Origin: Paulinella micropora
Taxonomy: Eukaryota; Cercozoa; Imbricatea; Euglyphida
Length of the DNA stretch: 29,611 nucleotides
Direction: 5' to 3'
Assembly (NCBI GenBank): GCA_009731375.1
Contig: BJOX01000058.1
Span: 428,425 to 458,035, forward strand
In this document: positions 1-15,087 of the stretch, piece by piece
Layout: each line of letters begins with the position of its first letter
Numbering within the stretch: the first letter of the stretch is position 1
The notes under the pieces: generated by a model
What the model was told of the DNA's origin: nothing
Databases searched by the model: none
Seen by the model: only the letters and a program-made list of their open reading frames with translations
Position numbers and translations under genes: made by a program

Positions 1-159
1 TTTTTTTTTTTCTGCTCTTTCACATCAGTTACCATTCCCTGCCGGGTAACCTTCCCCTTTCTCCGCTATCCTATCATTATCATGGGTGCCACCATAGGCG
101 AAAGAATACCCCACCGCCCAGTATGCAACACCACCTAGTGAGTATTGAGTATTTGTGTG

Positions 160-160
<1 letters not shown>
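1..160. other. Short unique leader sequence with poly-T start
   Basis: The window opens with a run of 11 T, followed by about 150 bp of non-repetitive sequence up to the GTA array. I see no gene in it. The phrase 'gccaccataggcgaaag' near 88 recurs in shortened form near 1220 (ccaccataggcgac), so even this piece may be part of a dispersed repeat. Confidence 0.5.
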
Positions 161-716
<556 letters not shown>

Positions 717-793
717 ATAGGAAAGCAGTTCCCGTGGCAGAAACTAGATCCCTATAGACAAACCAGAAGCAGGACTACTGGAACGACTCAGAT

Positions 794-801
794 CTATCTA
801 T

Positions 802-877
<76 letters not shown>

Positions 878-929
878 GTCTGTGTATCAATCTATCTATC
901 AATCTATCTATCTATCTATCAACTCAGAT

Positions 930-971
<42 letters not shown>
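794..971. repeat. (CTAT)n tetranucleotide array
   Basis: About 178 bp of TCTA repeats with a few CTGT and CAAT interruptions. It is followed after a 24-bp spacer by a GATA array on the same strand. GATA is the reverse complement of TATC, so the two arrays form one large inverted repeat. Confidence 0.95.
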
Positions 972-973
<2 letters not shown>

Positions 974-995
974 TGGAAAACTAGCAAATCAAAGG

Positions 996-1175
<180 letters not shown>

Positions 1176-1288
1176 GGAAAGTTTGTGTATGTATCTAAGC
1201 GAGTCTCTCTCTGTATTTTGCCACCATAGGCGACATTTATGTATGTATGTATGTATGTATGTATGTAGAGTAACCGATAACCACAGAA

Positions 1289-1650
1289 AGATTACATACA
1301 TTACATACATTACATACATTACATACATTACATACATTGCATACATTACATACATTACATACATTACATACATTACATACATTACATACATTGCATACAT
1401 TACATACATTACATACATTACATACATTACATATATTACATATATTACATACATTACATACATTACATACATTACATACATTACATACATTACATACATT
1501 ACATACATTACATACATTACATACATTACATACATTACATACATTACATACATTACATACATTACATACATTACATACATTACATAAATTACATAAATTA
1601 CATACATACATTATTTAAATTACATACATTACATACATTACATACATTCC
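1289..1650. repeat. 9-bp minisatellite (ACATACATT)n
   Basis: About 360 bp of a 9-bp unit, acatacatt, with rare G or T variants (gcatacatt, acatatatt). Because 9 is a multiple of 3 the array is open in several frames on both strands, giving artificial repeats such as Thr-Tyr-Ile and Met-Tyr-Val. A short GTAT array lies just upstream at 1238-1266. Confidence 0.95.
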
Positions 1651-1676
1651 CGCCTGTTAATACTTAGTATTTCTTG

Positions 1677-2012
<336 letters not shown>

Positions 2013-2013
2013 G

Positions 2014-2390
2014 TTTCGGTCACGAGTATGCAGCATATATGTTACTTGCATGTTCATTTTGATATTTTGATTCTTGATTTTCTATACAAAGATCATATGT
2101 GTACTTTGTTGGTTTATTCATGTACTTATGTTGTAAGTGATTGATTTGGTTGATTTCCCGGGTCACCTCATAATGTGGTTAGCTGACCGAGAAAAACCAC
2201 AACTTCGGCTCGCCAAATTTCCACGTGTTTTACGGGCTCGCCGGCCTGGCGGCGGCTCGCCAGTAAAACACGTGGAAATTTTGGCTAGACGCAGAATATG
2301 ATATTACCGATGCACATATCCAACAGGTTCTTAAACAAAATGCTCATCACGTTTTTCTGGCGAACACCACCTGAGATAGATGGAGAGAGA
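2014..2390. other. Unique island without a recognisable gene
   Basis: Non-repetitive sequence between microsatellites. I found no convincing reading frame. The one clear structure is the hairpin at 2212-2285. The right end runs into GA and poly-G next to an assembly gap. Confidence 0.6.
2212..2285. repeat. Long GC-capped hairpin with CACGTG in the stem
   Basis: The left arm (2212-2233) and right arm (2263-2285) are reverse complements over about 22 bp with a single one-base length difference. Both contain the palindrome CACGTG, a G-box/E-box core. The 29-nt loop (2234-2262) is GC-rich and repeats 'ggctcgcc'. It could be a transposon terminus, a small-RNA precursor or a cruciform; the sequence alone does not decide. 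Confidence 0.85.
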
Positions 2391-2430
2391 GAGAGAGGGG
2401 GGGGGGGAGAAGGGGGGGGGGGGGGGGGGG

Positions 2431-2847
2431 NNNNNNNNNNNNNNNNNNNNNNNNNNNNNNNNNNNNNNNNNNNNNNNNNNNNNNNNNNNNNNNNNNNNNN
2501 NNNNNNNNNNNNNNNNNNNNNNNNNNNNNNNNNNNNNNNNNNNNNNNNNNNNNNNNNNNNNNNNNNNNNNNNNNNNNNNNNNNNNNNNNNNNNNNNNNNN
2601 NNNNNNNNNNNNNNNNNNNNNNNNNNNNNNNNNNNNNNNNNNNNNNNNNNNNNNNNNNNNNNNNNNNNNNNNNNNNNNNNNNNNNNNNNNNNNNNNNNNN
2701 NNNNNNNNNNNNNNNNNNNNNNNNNNNNNNNNNNNNNNNNNNNNNNNNNNNNNNNNNNNNNNNNNNNNNNNNNNNNNNNNNNNNNNNNNNNNNNNNNNNN
2801 NNNNNNNNNNNNNNNNNNNNNNNNNNNNNNNNNNNNNNNNNNNNNNN
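2431..2847. other. Assembly gap (417 N)
   Basis: The run of N is entered from poly-G and left into GATA repeat, so the real length is uncertain. ORFs that pass through it are meaningless. Confidence 0.99.
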
Positions 2848-3745
<898 letters not shown>

Positions 3746-3755
<10 letters not shown>

Positions 3756-4945
3756 AGATTAAGACGCCTGTCATTATGAACCATAACGAGTCCTACACAC
3801 ACATATACATACATACATACATACATACATACATACATCGTTGCATCCAAAAGATTAAGACGCCTGTAATGAGGGCCCACAAGTGTCCTACACACATACA
3901 TACATATATACATACATACATAGTTGCATACAAAAGATTAAGACGCCTGTAATCAGGAACCACAACGAGTCCTACACACACATATACATACATACATACA
4001 TACATACATACATACATACATCGTTGCATCCAAAAGATTAGGATGGTAAGGAGGGCCCACAACGTGTCCTACATACATACATACATACATACATACATAC
4101 ATACATACATACATACATACATACATACATAGTTGCATCCAAAAGATTATGACGCCTGTAATGAGAAACCATACATACATACATCGTTGCATCCAAAAGA
4201 TTAGGATGGTAAGGAGGGCCCACAACGTGTCCTACATACATACACACATACATACATACATACATACATACATACATACATAGTTGCATCCAAAAGATTA
4301 TGACGCCTGTAATGAGAAACCACAACGAGTCCTACACATACATATACAAACATATATACATACATACATACATACATACATGCATATATATATATATATA
4401 TACATACATCGTTGCATCCAAAAGATTACGGGGCCTGTAATGAGGGCCCACAACGTGTCCTACATACATACATACATACATACATGCATACATACATACA
4501 TACATCGTTGCATCCAAAAGATTAAGATGCCTGTAATGAGAAACCACAACGAGTCCTACACACACATATACATACATACATACATACATACATACATACA
4601 TCGTTGCATCCAAAAGATTAAGACGCCTGTAATGAGGGCCCACAACGTGTCCTACATACATACATACATACATACATACAAATACATACATAAATACACA
4701 CATCGTTGCATCCAAAAGATTAAGGTGCCTGTAATGAGGGCCCACAAAGTGTCCTACATACATACATACATACATACATACATACAAACATGCATACATA
4801 CATACAAAGTTGCATCCCAAAGATTAGGATGCCAGTGATGAGGACCCACAACGTGTCCTACATACATACATACATACATGCATACATACATGCATACAGA
4901 AGATTAAGACGCCTGGTATAAGCGCCGATAATATGTCCTCTAAGT
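3746..4945. repeat. Minisatellite of alternating A/B units joined by (CATA)n
   Basis: Thirteen units start with tgcatccaaaagatta or a close variant at 3746, 3842, 3925, 4025, 4134, 4188, 4285, 4413, 4509, 4605, 4707, 4811 and 4891. Two versions of the unit body exist: A (aaccacaacgagtcctac then acacacatata) and B (gggcccacaacgtgtcctac then atacatac). They alternate A,B,A,B from 3746 to 4605, then B is repeated. Spacing varies from 54 to 128 bp because the CATA linker varies. Confidence 0.93.
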
Positions 4946-4946
4946 G

Positions 4947-5015
4947 TATATATATATGTATATATATATACATATATATACATAGATGTATATATATACA
5001 TATATATTATATATA

Positions 5016-5049
<34 letters not shown>

Positions 5050-5070
5050 TTATTTATATATATATGACAT
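4947..5070. repeat. (TA)n-rich low-complexity block
   Basis: About 120 bp composed almost only of T and A, with scattered gta and cat. Confidence 0.9.
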
Positions 5071-5082
5071 GCATAGATACAC

Positions 5083-5400
<318 letters not shown>

Positions 5401-5567
5401 GATGTCGCAAAGGAATGTAGTCCTTGCAAAGGAACGCAGTTTCACATCAAACAATAATTTGTGTACTGTGCATGTGTCCGGGATGGGAATCACGGGTAGA
5501 CTGTGTTCTGGAAAAAGAAGAGGAGGAAGGACGTTGAAGAAAAAGGCAATCTAGGAATGGAGAGTGG

Positions 5568-5569
<2 letters not shown>
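5401..5569. repeat. 169-bp direct duplication, copy 1
   Basis: Identical by eye to 10033-10201 over 169 bp. GATA arrays lie on both sides of this copy, whereas copy 2 continues into further unique sequence on its right. I see no persuasive coding content on either strand. It is probably a fragment of a larger dispersed repeat. Confidence 0.95.
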
Positions 5570-7312
<1,743 letters not shown>

Positions 7313-7357
7313 AATACGTAAATTACAAAAAAATAACTTGACACATACAGAACAACA
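7313..7357. other. Short unique tail before a gap
   Basis: Forty-five bases of A-rich unique sequence between the CATA array and the N run. Nothing is recognised in it. Confidence 0.5.
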
Positions 7358-7651
7358 NNNNNNNNNNNNNNNNNNNNNNNNNNNNNNNNNNNNNNNNNNN
7401 NNNNNNNNNNNNNNNNNNNNNNNNNNNNNNNNNNNNNNNNNNNNNNNNNNNNNNNNNNNNNNNNNNNNNNNNNNNNNNNNNNNNNNNNNNNNNNNNNNNN
7501 NNNNNNNNNNNNNNNNNNNNNNNNNNNNNNNNNNNNNNNNNNNNNNNNNNNNNNNNNNNNNNNNNNNNNNNNNNNNNNNNNNNNNNNNNNNNNNNNNNNN
7601 NNNNNNNNNNNNNNNNNNNNNNNNNNNNNNNNNNNNNNNNNNNNNNNNNNN
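7358..7651. other. Assembly gap (294 N)
   Basis: The gap separates CATA repeat from a unique island, so any gene entering from the right is cut here. Confidence 0.99.
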
Positions 7652-7791
7652 ACCATGCGCGCCCACATCTCTGAGACGATCTCGTTGCCATACGTGTGAC
7701 TTGGAATGCTTAACAAGGTGTGAAGCTTTTCAAGTTCTGCCTCTGACAGCTCTGCCAGAGCCTTTTCCAAAGTCTCATTGTTGAGTTGCAT
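7652..7791 (-). CDS. Possible partial hypothetical ORF running into the gap
   Basis: Read on the minus strand from an ATG at 7791, 46 codons stay open to the gap and the 3' end is lost. The start reads MQLNNETLEKALAELSEAEL. It predicts a charged amphipathic helix with leucines at heptad-like spacing, unlike the repeat-derived ORFs around it. I do not recognise a family. The frame also stays open upstream to about 8007, through the 30-bp tandem repeat. It could be an exon, a decayed gene or chance. Confidence 0.25.
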
Positions 7792-7845
7792 AAACCGCCT
7801 CGCCGCCGAACGGGACGCACTGAATACGCCCAATCGTTGGTCACA

Positions 7846-7905
7846 CGAGTACTCACACGCTCTGATTACAACTAGCGAGTACTCACACGGTCTGATTACA
7901 ACTAG
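7846..7905. repeat. Two tandem 30-bp units
   Basis: The unit beginning cgagtactcacacg and ending tctgattacaactag occurs at 7846-7875 and 7876-7905 with one base difference. A further cgagt follows. It lies in otherwise unique DNA. Confidence 0.9.
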
Positions 7906-8019
7906 CGAGTGGGACTGTGAGTCCCAGTCTCGCCTTGATTTTGCACCTGAGGGTGTGGGGAGAATATCTTCGCTTAACTTTTCTGAGCCGATTCTTGCGG
8001 CTCTCAAAAAACATCGCTT

Positions 8020-8169
8020 TTACGGAACCTTTGCTGGCCTGACTGTCTTGGAAAAATTTTGCACAGGCAAGCGACATTCCTTTTCATCTGCTTCTGTAAC
8101 TTCCTCTGCAATCTTTCGCTTTTTGCAAAAATCGCAGCATTTTCCATAATACATATAAGTGAGGAGCAT
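8020..8169 (-). CDS. Possible short Cys-rich hypothetical ORF or exon
   Basis: On the minus strand an ATG near 8169 opens about 50 codons, with an early CCDFC cluster followed by a Lys/Glu-rich stretch, and stops at 8020. The CxxC-like start could be half of a zinc site, but no partner cysteines follow at a familiar spacing. No family is recognised. It may be an exon of the same unit as the ORF at 7652-7791, or chance. Confidence 0.18.
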   Translation of the reverse strand: MLLTYMYYGKCCDFCKKRKIAEEVTEADEKECRLPVQNFSKTVRPAKVP

Positions 8170-8249
8170 CAGTACTGATGTCGGAATTTTCCAGGCTGAC
8201 ACCTAGCCCAGGAACATTAAAATTTCGCACACAATTATGTTTGCGAAAA

Positions 8250-8887
<638 letters not shown>

Positions 8888-9306
8888 NNNNNNNNNNNNN
8901 NNNNNNNNNNNNNNNNNNNNNNNNNNNNNNNNNNNNNNNNNNNNNNNNNNNNNNNNNNNNNNNNNNNNNNNNNNNNNNNNNNNNNNNNNNNNNNNNNNNN
9001 NNNNNNNNNNNNNNNNNNNNNNNNNNNNNNNNNNNNNNNNNNNNNNNNNNNNNNNNNNNNNNNNNNNNNNNNNNNNNNNNNNNNNNNNNNNNNNNNNNNN
9101 NNNNNNNNNNNNNNNNNNNNNNNNNNNNNNNNNNNNNNNNNNNNNNNNNNNNNNNNNNNNNNNNNNNNNNNNNNNNNNNNNNNNNNNNNNNNNNNNNNNN
9201 NNNNNNNNNNNNNNNNNNNNNNNNNNNNNNNNNNNNNNNNNNNNNNNNNNNNNNNNNNNNNNNNNNNNNNNNNNNNNNNNNNNNNNNNNNNNNNNNNNNN
9301 NNNNNN
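8888..9306. other. Assembly gap (419 N) inside (CT)n
   Basis: Both edges are CT dinucleotide repeat, so the true array length is unknown. Confidence 0.99.
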
Positions 9307-9380
<74 letters not shown>

Positions 9381-9584
9381 CGCTCTCTCTCGCTCTCTCT
9401 CTCTCTCGCTCTCTCTCTCGCTCTTTCTCTCTATCTCTCTCTCTCTCTCGCTTTCCTTCTTCTTCTTCTTCTTCTTTCTTCTTCTTCTTCTTCTTCTTCT
9501 TCTTCGTCTTCTTCGTCTTCTTCTTCTTCTTCTTCTTCTTCTTTCTCTCTCTCTCTCTCTCCCTCCCTGCGTCTCTCTCTCTCA

Positions 9585-9615
<31 letters not shown>

Positions 9616-9642
9616 CCTCTCTCTCTTTCTCCCTTTCTCAAG

Positions 9643-9673
<31 letters not shown>

Positions 9674-9829
9674 CTTCTTCTTCTTCTTCTTCTTCTTCCT
9701 CTCTCTCTCTCTCCCTCCCTGTGTGTCTCTCTCTCTCTCCTTCGTCTTCTTCTTCTTCTTCTTCTTCTTCTTCTTCTTCTTCTTCTTCTTCTCTCTCTCT
9801 CTCTCCCTCTTTCTCTCTCTCTCTCTCTC

Positions 9830-9831
<2 letters not shown>
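9307..9831. repeat. (CT)n / (CTT)n pyrimidine tract
   Basis: Alternating blocks of CT with CG variants, and CTT at about 9455-9541, 9645-9698 and 9740-9791. The two later CT-CTT transitions share 'ctccctccctg(t/c)gt', which suggests a segmental duplication inside the tract. Long mirror-symmetric pyrimidine runs of this kind can form triplex DNA. Confidence 0.94.
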
Positions 9832-10032
<201 letters not shown>

Positions 10033-10201
10033 GATGTCGCAAAGGAATGTAGTCCTTGCAAAGGAACGCAGTTTCACATCAAACAATAATTTGTGTACTG
10101 TGCATGTGTCCGGGATGGGAATCACGGGTAGACTGTGTTCTGGAAAAAGAAGAGGAGGAAGGACGTTGAAGAAAAAGGCAATCTAGGAATGGAGAGTGGG
10201 A
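10033..10201. repeat. 169-bp direct duplication, copy 2
   Basis: Identical by eye to 5401-5569. Here the block continues rightwards into 'ggataaggaagaagag' and the sequence to 10242, so this is the more complete copy. The left edge again abuts a GATA array. Confidence 0.95.
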
Positions 10202-10740
10202 GGATAAGGAAGAAGAGAAAGAAAAGGAAGCCGTTAGTCCAAGTGTTTTGAGCACCGTAAGCTTGCGCAAGCTACAATGATGACATTGTGTAAAGGCCTA
10301 AACCCCCGAAGGGACCTAGCCCGGGCTATGCAACACTGGACGGCTATGACGGAATGCAGGATGAGAGAGAAGGAGAGGATGAGAGGGAGGGCGGATTGGA
10401 GTTCTTCTTCAATGTCTTTCCATACGCTTGGTGTTGATGGCAAAATCAGGTGCTTTCTTCTTTCGATTGGTTCTTTCGGGGCACTTCTTGGACGAAATGA
10501 GAGTATGTCTCGGCGTCAACACAGTGGGTGGAATCCGGGTTGACAATGCCGGTTTGTGACTTATAGTCCTGATGGACGTGCACTTTTGGACTCTTGTTTT
10601 CGAGGAGGCTCGAAGGATCTTCGTAAGGGTGGACATGAGCAAAATATTCTCCAAGGGGTTTGAAGAAAAAGGCAAAATGGAGAGTGGGGTCTTGAGGAGG
10701 ACAAGGAAGAAGAGAAAGAAAAGGAAGCCGTTAGTCCAAG
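10202..10740. other. Unique island with a partial third copy of the repeat
   Basis: The end of this island (about 10661-10740) repeats 10163-10242 with small changes, including 'gaaaaggaagccgttagtcc'. Between them lies about 420 bp of unique sequence. Short ORFs exist on both strands (for example + 10277-10543, - 10409-10675), but I recognise none and give them no product. A perfect 14-bp palindrome (agcttgcgcaagct) lies at 10260-10273. Confidence 0.7.
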
Positions 10741-11389
<649 letters not shown>

Positions 11390-11414
11390 ATGTATGTTAT
11401 GTATGTTATGTATG

Positions 11415-11464
<50 letters not shown>

Positions 11465-11748
11465 CCTCCCTCTCTCCCTCTCTCTCTCTAAATATGTATG
11501 TATGTATGTATGTATTTATGTATGCATGTATGCATGTATGCATGTATTCATGTATGTAAGCATGTACGTATGTATGTATGTATGTATGTATGTATGTACG
11601 TATGTATGTATGTATGTATTTATGTATGTATGTATGTATATATGTATGTATGTAAGCATGTATGTATGTATGTATGTATATATGTATGTATGTCTATATG
11701 TATGTATGTATGTATGTATGTGTGTATGTATGTATGTATGCATGTATG

Positions 11749-11782
<34 letters not shown>

Positions 11783-12018
11783 TGTATGTATGCATGTATG
11801 TCTGTATGTGTGTATGTATATGTGTGTGTGTGTATGTATGTATGTATGTATGTATGTGTGCATATATGCACGCATTTATGTATGTATGTATGTATGTATG
11901 TATGTATGTATGTATGTATGTATGTATGTATGTATGCATGTATGCATGTATGTATGTATGTATGTACGTATGTACGTACGTATGTATGTATGTATGTACG
12001 TATGTAGGTAGGTAGGTA
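11390..12018. repeat. (TATGT)n, (CT)n and (TGTA)n arrays
   Basis: A few tatgt units are followed by CT (11416-11489) and then about 510 bp of TGTA with TGCA, CGTA and TATA variants (11494-12005). Confidence 0.95.
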
Positions 12019-12329
12019 GGTAGGTAGGTAGGTAGGTAGGCAGGTGATAGGTAGTTAGGTACATTGGTGTATATTGACAAGTATTTATGTATGTACTTAT
12101 GTAGGTAGGTAGGTAGGTAGGTAGGTAGGTAGGTAGGTAGGTGGGTGGTAGGTAGTTAGGTACATTGGTGTATATTGACAAGTATTTATCTATGTATGTA
12201 TGTATGTATGTGTATGCATGTATGTATGTATGTATGTATGTATGTATGTATGAATTTATATATGCATGTAGGTATATATAGGTAGGTAGGTAGGTAGGTA
12301 GGTAGGTAGGTAGGTAAGTAGTAGGTATC
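12006..12329. repeat. (TAGG)n array with an embedded 101-bp direct repeat
   Basis: TAGG repeats enclose two copies of a 40-bp unique block starting aggtagttaggtacattggt, at 12049 and 12150. A TGTA stretch lies at about 12188-12255. Confidence 0.93.
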
Positions 12330-12331
12330 TT

Positions 12332-12405
<74 letters not shown>

Positions 12406-12476
12406 ACTCCCTCTCTCTCTCTCTCTCTCTCTTCCTCTCTCTCTCTCTCCCTCTCTCCCTCTCTCCCTCTCTCGCG

Positions 12477-12515
<39 letters not shown>

Positions 12516-12517
12516 TC

Positions 12518-12604
<87 letters not shown>

Positions 12605-12606
12605 GT
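12330..12606. repeat. (CT)n then (GATA)n array
   Basis: A CT-rich tract (12330-12518) gives way abruptly to GATA (12518-12602). Confidence 0.95.
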
Positions 12607-13619
12607 AGGTACTAGATAGATATACAGTCTAGAACTGCTGAACAGTTAGATACCACGTCCACGGCGACGAGGGTTCTCTCTTCGTTTCCAATTTTGAATT
12701 GTCATCAGCGGAGTTCAATTCGCCATCCACGTGACCCTCTCAATTTTCCCCTTGACTTCCCCTCCTTCTTCACCCCTTTTTTCCTTGCTTTCCCTTTCCT
12801 TTCGTTCCCTGTTCCCACCTTGATTTTTTCTTCCTCTTCTGTAGTTCACGTTTCTTTGCCTCCTCTAATTTTCACATTTCTTCACTTCACTTTCCCCATT
12901 TCATTGTAGTCTGCTTTTCCTGTTCTTACTAGTCTGATGCTCGGCTTCGTGCATACTTCCTTTTCATTTCTACGAAAGCCAAACATTCTTTCTTGCATTT
13001 ATTGACCTGGAGATCTGGATTTTGATAATAGAAATAGGCTCGCATAACTTTCACTTATTCTCGCAGATGTAATGCTACCAATCGTGGCAAAGCGAAGGAT
13101 CTCATTAAGATTGTTTCCCCCATCGAATAAAAGCCACACGAGTGGCAAGTATTTTCTTATAGAAAGTGTTTGCGTAAAAATCAGTGCGCGGGACATTGCT
13201 CCACGAATGCCAGAAAAGCGTCTGGCAGGACCATAAGCCCATTTGCAGAGTCGTCTCCGGTTCGACAGGTAGACGGCTAGAGTAGGAGCAAGAGTCGGAA
13301 ATTGCAAGGAGTTGTTCCTCCGTAATTGACAACTCGACGGTCCTGTCGTAGACGTTGGAGAGGAAGAAGGTGTCTTGGGCGTGCTGACATCGTTATCACG
13401 GCACTGGGGCAAAAAACATATACAAAAGACAACACAAAACACACATACGAAACATAAGAGGTTCCGTCCGGTCATGAACGTAGCACCGCGAGTATTAAAG
13501 TATTGAGTTTATCAGGTAATCGTACGGGAAGCACGGGAGTCTCAGAATGTGCCGTAGAGGATATGGCACTACCCTCGTGGGTAGTGCGTAGTTGAGAAAC
13601 ATTTCTAGTGGCGAGTGAG
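12607..13619. other. Unique island, about 1 kb, with one weak minus-strand ORF
   Basis: This is the longest non-repetitive stretch left of the retrotransposon. The left part (12690-12990) is rich in C and T. The right part carries the ORF listed separately. A perfect 9-bp hairpin with a TCGT loop (gcactaccc/gggtagtgc) lies at 13566-13587. No RNA gene is recognised. Confidence 0.6.
12999..13475 (-). CDS. Hypothetical ORF with a hydrophobic N-terminus
   Basis: This frame gives 158 codons from an ATG at 13475. Residues 5-22 are a strongly hydrophobic, Cys-rich stretch (LLCFVCVFCVVFCICFL) that would pass as a signal peptide or membrane anchor. A Ser/Thr/Pro-rich segment and an Arg-rich segment follow. 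No known domain is seen. A second minus-strand frame over 13105-13332 looks equally protein-like, so an intron or chance are both possible. Real coding status is unproven. Confidence 0.25.
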   Translation of the reverse strand: MTGRNLLCFVCVFCVVFCICFLPQCRDNDVSTPKTPSSSPTSTTGPSSCQLRRNNSLQFPTLAPTLAVYLSNRRRLCKWAYGPARRFSGIRGAMSRALIFTQTLSIRKYLPLVWLLFDGGNNLNEILRFATIGSITSARISESYASLFLLSKSRSPGQ

Positions 13620-13620
13620 C

Positions 13621-13684
<64 letters not shown>

Positions 13685-13774
13685 GAGATAGTAGTAGTAG
13701 TAGTAGTAGGAGTTAGTAGTAGCAGTAGTTAGTAGTTGTAGTAGTAGTAGTAGTATTAGTAGTGGTAGTATTAA

Positions 13775-13859
<85 letters not shown>

Positions 13860-13920
13860 TGTAGTAGTAGTTGTAGTAGTTGTAGAAGTAGTTACTAGTG
13901 GTAGTAGCAGTAGTAACAGT

Positions 13921-14017
<97 letters not shown>

Positions 14018-14078
14018 TGTAGCAGTAGTTGTAGTAGTTGTAGAAGTAGTTAGTAGTGGTAGTAGCAGTAGTAACAGT

Positions 14079-14164
<86 letters not shown>

Positions 14165-14246
14165 TCAGTAGTAGTAGTAGTAGTAGTACTATCAGTAGTA
14201 GTAGTAGTATTAGTGGTAGTAGCCTCTGGTAGAAGTAGTAGTGGTC

Positions 14247-14285
<39 letters not shown>

Positions 14286-14319
14286 CTAGTAGTACTAGTA
14301 GTAGTAGTAGTCAGTAGTC

Positions 14320-14350
<31 letters not shown>

Positions 14351-14354
14351 TTAA

Positions 14355-14395
<41 letters not shown>

Positions 14396-14421
14396 TTAAT
14401 AATAGTAGTAGTAGTAGTAGT
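13620..14421. repeat. (GA)n then (GTA)n array with an internal 158-bp duplication
   Basis: A GA run (13620-13688) is followed by about 730 bp of GTA triplets. A distinctive interrupted segment (tgtagaagtagtta, then agtggtagtagcagtagtaa) occurs at 13881 and again at 14039, showing a segmental duplication within the array. The right end directly truncates the inverted LTR remnant. Confidence 0.95.
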
Positions 14422-14622
14422 AGTCCTCAGTGGCAAAGGATGAGAATGATGTCTCGATGTATTAGCTCAGTAAAGCCGAAAAAGACTCGGAAAGTTGAAC
14501 GGCAACAGACCAGGAATATTATAAAATGGCACTGTCATAAGTTAGGTCCCAGAGTGAATCCGGACAAACGATACTGGAAAAAAGGCTACCTTTTACCGGC
14601 TATCCGGGGGGTGATGCCTACA
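14422..14622 (-). mobile_element. Old truncated LTR of the same family, inverted
   Basis: On the minus strand this matches the 237-bp LTR from its TGTAGGCATCACC end (here 14622 downward) to about its last 50 bp, with many substitutions and several small insertions. The missing end is replaced by GTA repeat. There is no internal sequence beside it, so it looks like a decayed solo LTR. At the one site where the two young LTRs differ, it carries the 3' LTR base. Confidence 0.85.
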
Positions 14623-14660
14623 AAACTACGTCCAAGCAAAGCCTCCGAAATCATAGTATT

Positions 14661-14850
14661 AATATTACTGGGTACATTGAAGTGTCAAACTTAGCCATAA
14701 AATTTGAGTTAAGGTTCAGATTTCAGATTACTACTGCGGTCAGATTTAGATAAGCGGCCAGAATTCAAATTAGTTTAATTTAACGGTTGCATTTCGCAAA
14801 AATAATACAGATTTTGCGGACGCACACACAGTTAAATCAGTGAACTAATT
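14661..14850. mobile_element. Foldback (MITE-like) element, left arm, loop and start of right arm
   Basis: The left arm (14661-14783) starts aatattactgggtacattg. The apex (14784-14829) contains ttttgcggacgca. The right arm starts at 14830 and is broken by the retrotransposon after AATT at 14850. The remainder of the right arm is at 25480-25586. Joined across the insertion, the arms pair over more than 100 bp at roughly 80% by eye. No protein is encoded, so it would be a non-autonomous element. Confidence 0.82.
14847..14850. repeat. Target-site duplication AATT, left copy
   Basis: AATT immediately precedes the 5' LTR and is repeated immediately after the 3' LTR at 25476-25479. Four bases alone is weak, but rejoining the foldback arm requires exactly one copy, which supports it. 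Confidence 0.85.
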
Positions 14851-15087
14851 TGTAGGCATCACCCCCCGGATAGCCGGTAAAAAATACCTTTTCCTGGTGA
14901 CAGGTGCACCAGCTTGTTTTTCAGTATTATTTGTCCGGATTTGACCTGATGCCATTTTATTCCTGGTCTGTTGCCGTTTTCCTTTTTGGCTTCACTGAGC
15001 TAATACAACGAGACATCATTCTCATTCTTGAGGACTGTGTTTGGTTGTATTACCGACTTTTTACGAGCTATCGTTGGGGGCATTACA
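14851..15087 (+). repeat. 5' LTR (237 bp)
   Basis: The LTR begins TGTAGGCATCACC and ends GGGGGCATTACA, so the termini are TG...CA within a 4-bp inverted TGTA/TACA. It matches 25239-25475 at 236 of 237 positions by eye; the difference is T at 14942 against G at 25330. A tract reading ggtaaaaaatacc near 14876 could serve as a TATA-like element, but promoter and polyadenylation signals cannot be fixed from the sequence. Confidence 0.96.

Noticed and set aside
14440-14694. 84-codon plus-strand ORF
   Set aside because: It lies within the inverted LTR remnant and the foldback arm, so it is non-coding repeat.
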